From: Eleginops maclovinus
Taxonomy: Eukaryota; Chordata; Actinopteri; Perciformes; Eleginopidae
Assembly (NCBI RefSeq): GCF_036324505.1
Contig: NC_086368.1
Span: forward strand, 10,729,421-10,793,420
Direction of reading: 5' to 3'
DNA: 64,000 bases
How positions within the stretch are numbered: position 1 is the stretch's first letter; every line of letters starts with the position of its first letter. This document shows, in pieces, positions 63,101 through 64,000 of this stretch. The notes under the pieces were generated by a model, which did no database searches, had not been told where the DNA came from, and worked only from the letters and a program-made list of their open reading frames with translations. The position numbers were made by a program, and so were the translations under genes.

Positions 63101-64000
63101 GTGTGTAACCCTTACCAGCTATGCAGTATGCTTTTAAAGTGACTTTACATACAATATACTTTCCAATTAAGTTATTCTTTTCTTAGTATTTTTTTTATTA
63201 TGAACGTGTGAAGAAGGTGACATTTTATTTGAGATTTTATTAAAGTCAAGTAAAGATATCGGATATCCATCAGTGAGTACTTAGCTGTCAGGTACTGATG
63301 TTAGTGTAGGCTACTCCTGTAATCTTCCTCATTCGCTGTCTTGTTGAATTGGATAAATCATTAAAACCCCTTCTCTCTGTTTGGGAAAATACAGAAAAAG
63401 AACCATCGTACGAATTGTCATTATCACAGTTTAATGGAAACAAACACAATTGCCTCCTTTTTGTTCATTTCCTTCGATGCTTGAGCTTCACTGTACATAA
63501 TGATGCATGGCCGTTGATAGTTTCTAATAAGGTAAATTAACTGATGCCCAATATTATGGCATGCAGAATAATATCTCAAAACAGTGGTTCTCAAACGTTT
63601 TGGTAGAGTTAACCCAACAGCTTTTTCAATTTAACTCATGCTATGTTAGTAATTCATCAATTCCCAAAGTATGTTACAACTGTTATAAGTTTACACACTA
63701 TAAATAATGTGTGAAAATGGATATCGTTATTTTTTTGTATAGAATTGACCTGTAAGTATTTTTGATTGGTCAGCAATGTACTAACGTTACAAAAATAAAC
63801 ATTGGAGTGGCTAAATGTTTGAACCATTTCTCCATTACTTTTAGCTTACCTTTTCAACCGTTGGTCCAAAAATGTTGCTTTAAGCTTATCCTTTCTCCTG
63901 TTAGTATTAGCTAACTGTCTCTACCTTTTATCGGTTACTTTAAACAAACTATTTAACTTTACTTTAAGCTCACAGTTTCAACCATTTTTTTTTTTAGCTA
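63101..64000. other. Presumed intron 1 with a hAT terminus
   Basis: No further exon is visible. CAGTGGTTCTCAAACGTTTT at 63582 is a hAT-type terminal repeat (compare CAGCGGTTCCCAAAC at 3495). Its partner terminus is not found before the window ends. Confidence 0.5.

Overview
This is a eukaryotic window that looks like a percomorph-type teleost fish. The evidence is an 11-coding-exon, intron-rich cyp24a1 gene, long CA/GT microsatellites, and fish-typical repeats: L2/Maui-like, Rex3/RTE and I/R1-type LINEs, hAT and PIF/Harbinger MITEs, and a tRNA-derived SINE. All exon coordinates were read by eye from GT/AG sites and reading phase. No search could be run, so family names rest on recognised motifs.

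Layout. 0-9 kb: a decayed L2-like LINE, a broken hAT (ZNF862-like) remnant split by a 382-bp MITE that still has its 8-bp target duplication, a CA tract, a 250-bp MITE with ~50-bp inverted ends, and an inverted second copy of the L2 3' end. 9-15 kb: Russian-doll insertions. A Harbinger derivative (TAA duplications) sits in the terminal repeat of a 431-bp MITE, which sits in a dispersed repeat whose unsplit twin is at 37.4-37.7 kb. Then comes a 5'-truncated RNase H LINE with a 14-bp target duplication and its own internal MITE. 15.2-25.7 kb: a minus-strand Ty3/gypsy element with ~128-bp LTRs and a tRNA-Pro primer-binding site, interrupting a THAP-domain fragment. It is swollen to about 10.5 kb by later insertions: a shortened paralogue of the next gene inside its gag zinc knuckle, a spliced hAT-like gene (22.6-24.5 kb, plus strand), and a Harbinger-like MITE.

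25.96-32.4 kb (minus) holds the most interesting locus. It is a gene of about 12 exons for a ~1,370-residue protein with two cysteine-pair zinc sites, an RNase H/DDE-like core, low-complexity Ser/Pro/Ala and His-Thr-Pro repeats, and a C-terminal Cys-Cys-His-Cys motif. It has CCAAT-rich tandem repeats at its promoter. A deleted relative at 19.8-21.8 kb shares splice phases and promoter style. I read the pair as members of a multicopy, probably transposon-derived teleost family without an established function. 32.9-35.7 kb holds a ZMYM/hAT remnant and a Rex3-like LINE. 36-51 kb is mostly non-coding with MITEs and large microsatellites.

51.1-58.7 kb contains the one clear conserved host gene, cyp24a1 (mitochondrial vitamin D 24-hydroxylase). 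It has a TATA box, an inverted CCAAT box, a good DR3-type vitamin D response element candidate, 11 coding exons (513 residues), an apparent intron in the 3' UTR, and a polyA signal. The remainder is intergenic sequence with a palindrome, a SINE, a CA tract and, at 62.97-63.1 kb, the first coding exon of another plus-strand gene that runs out of the window.
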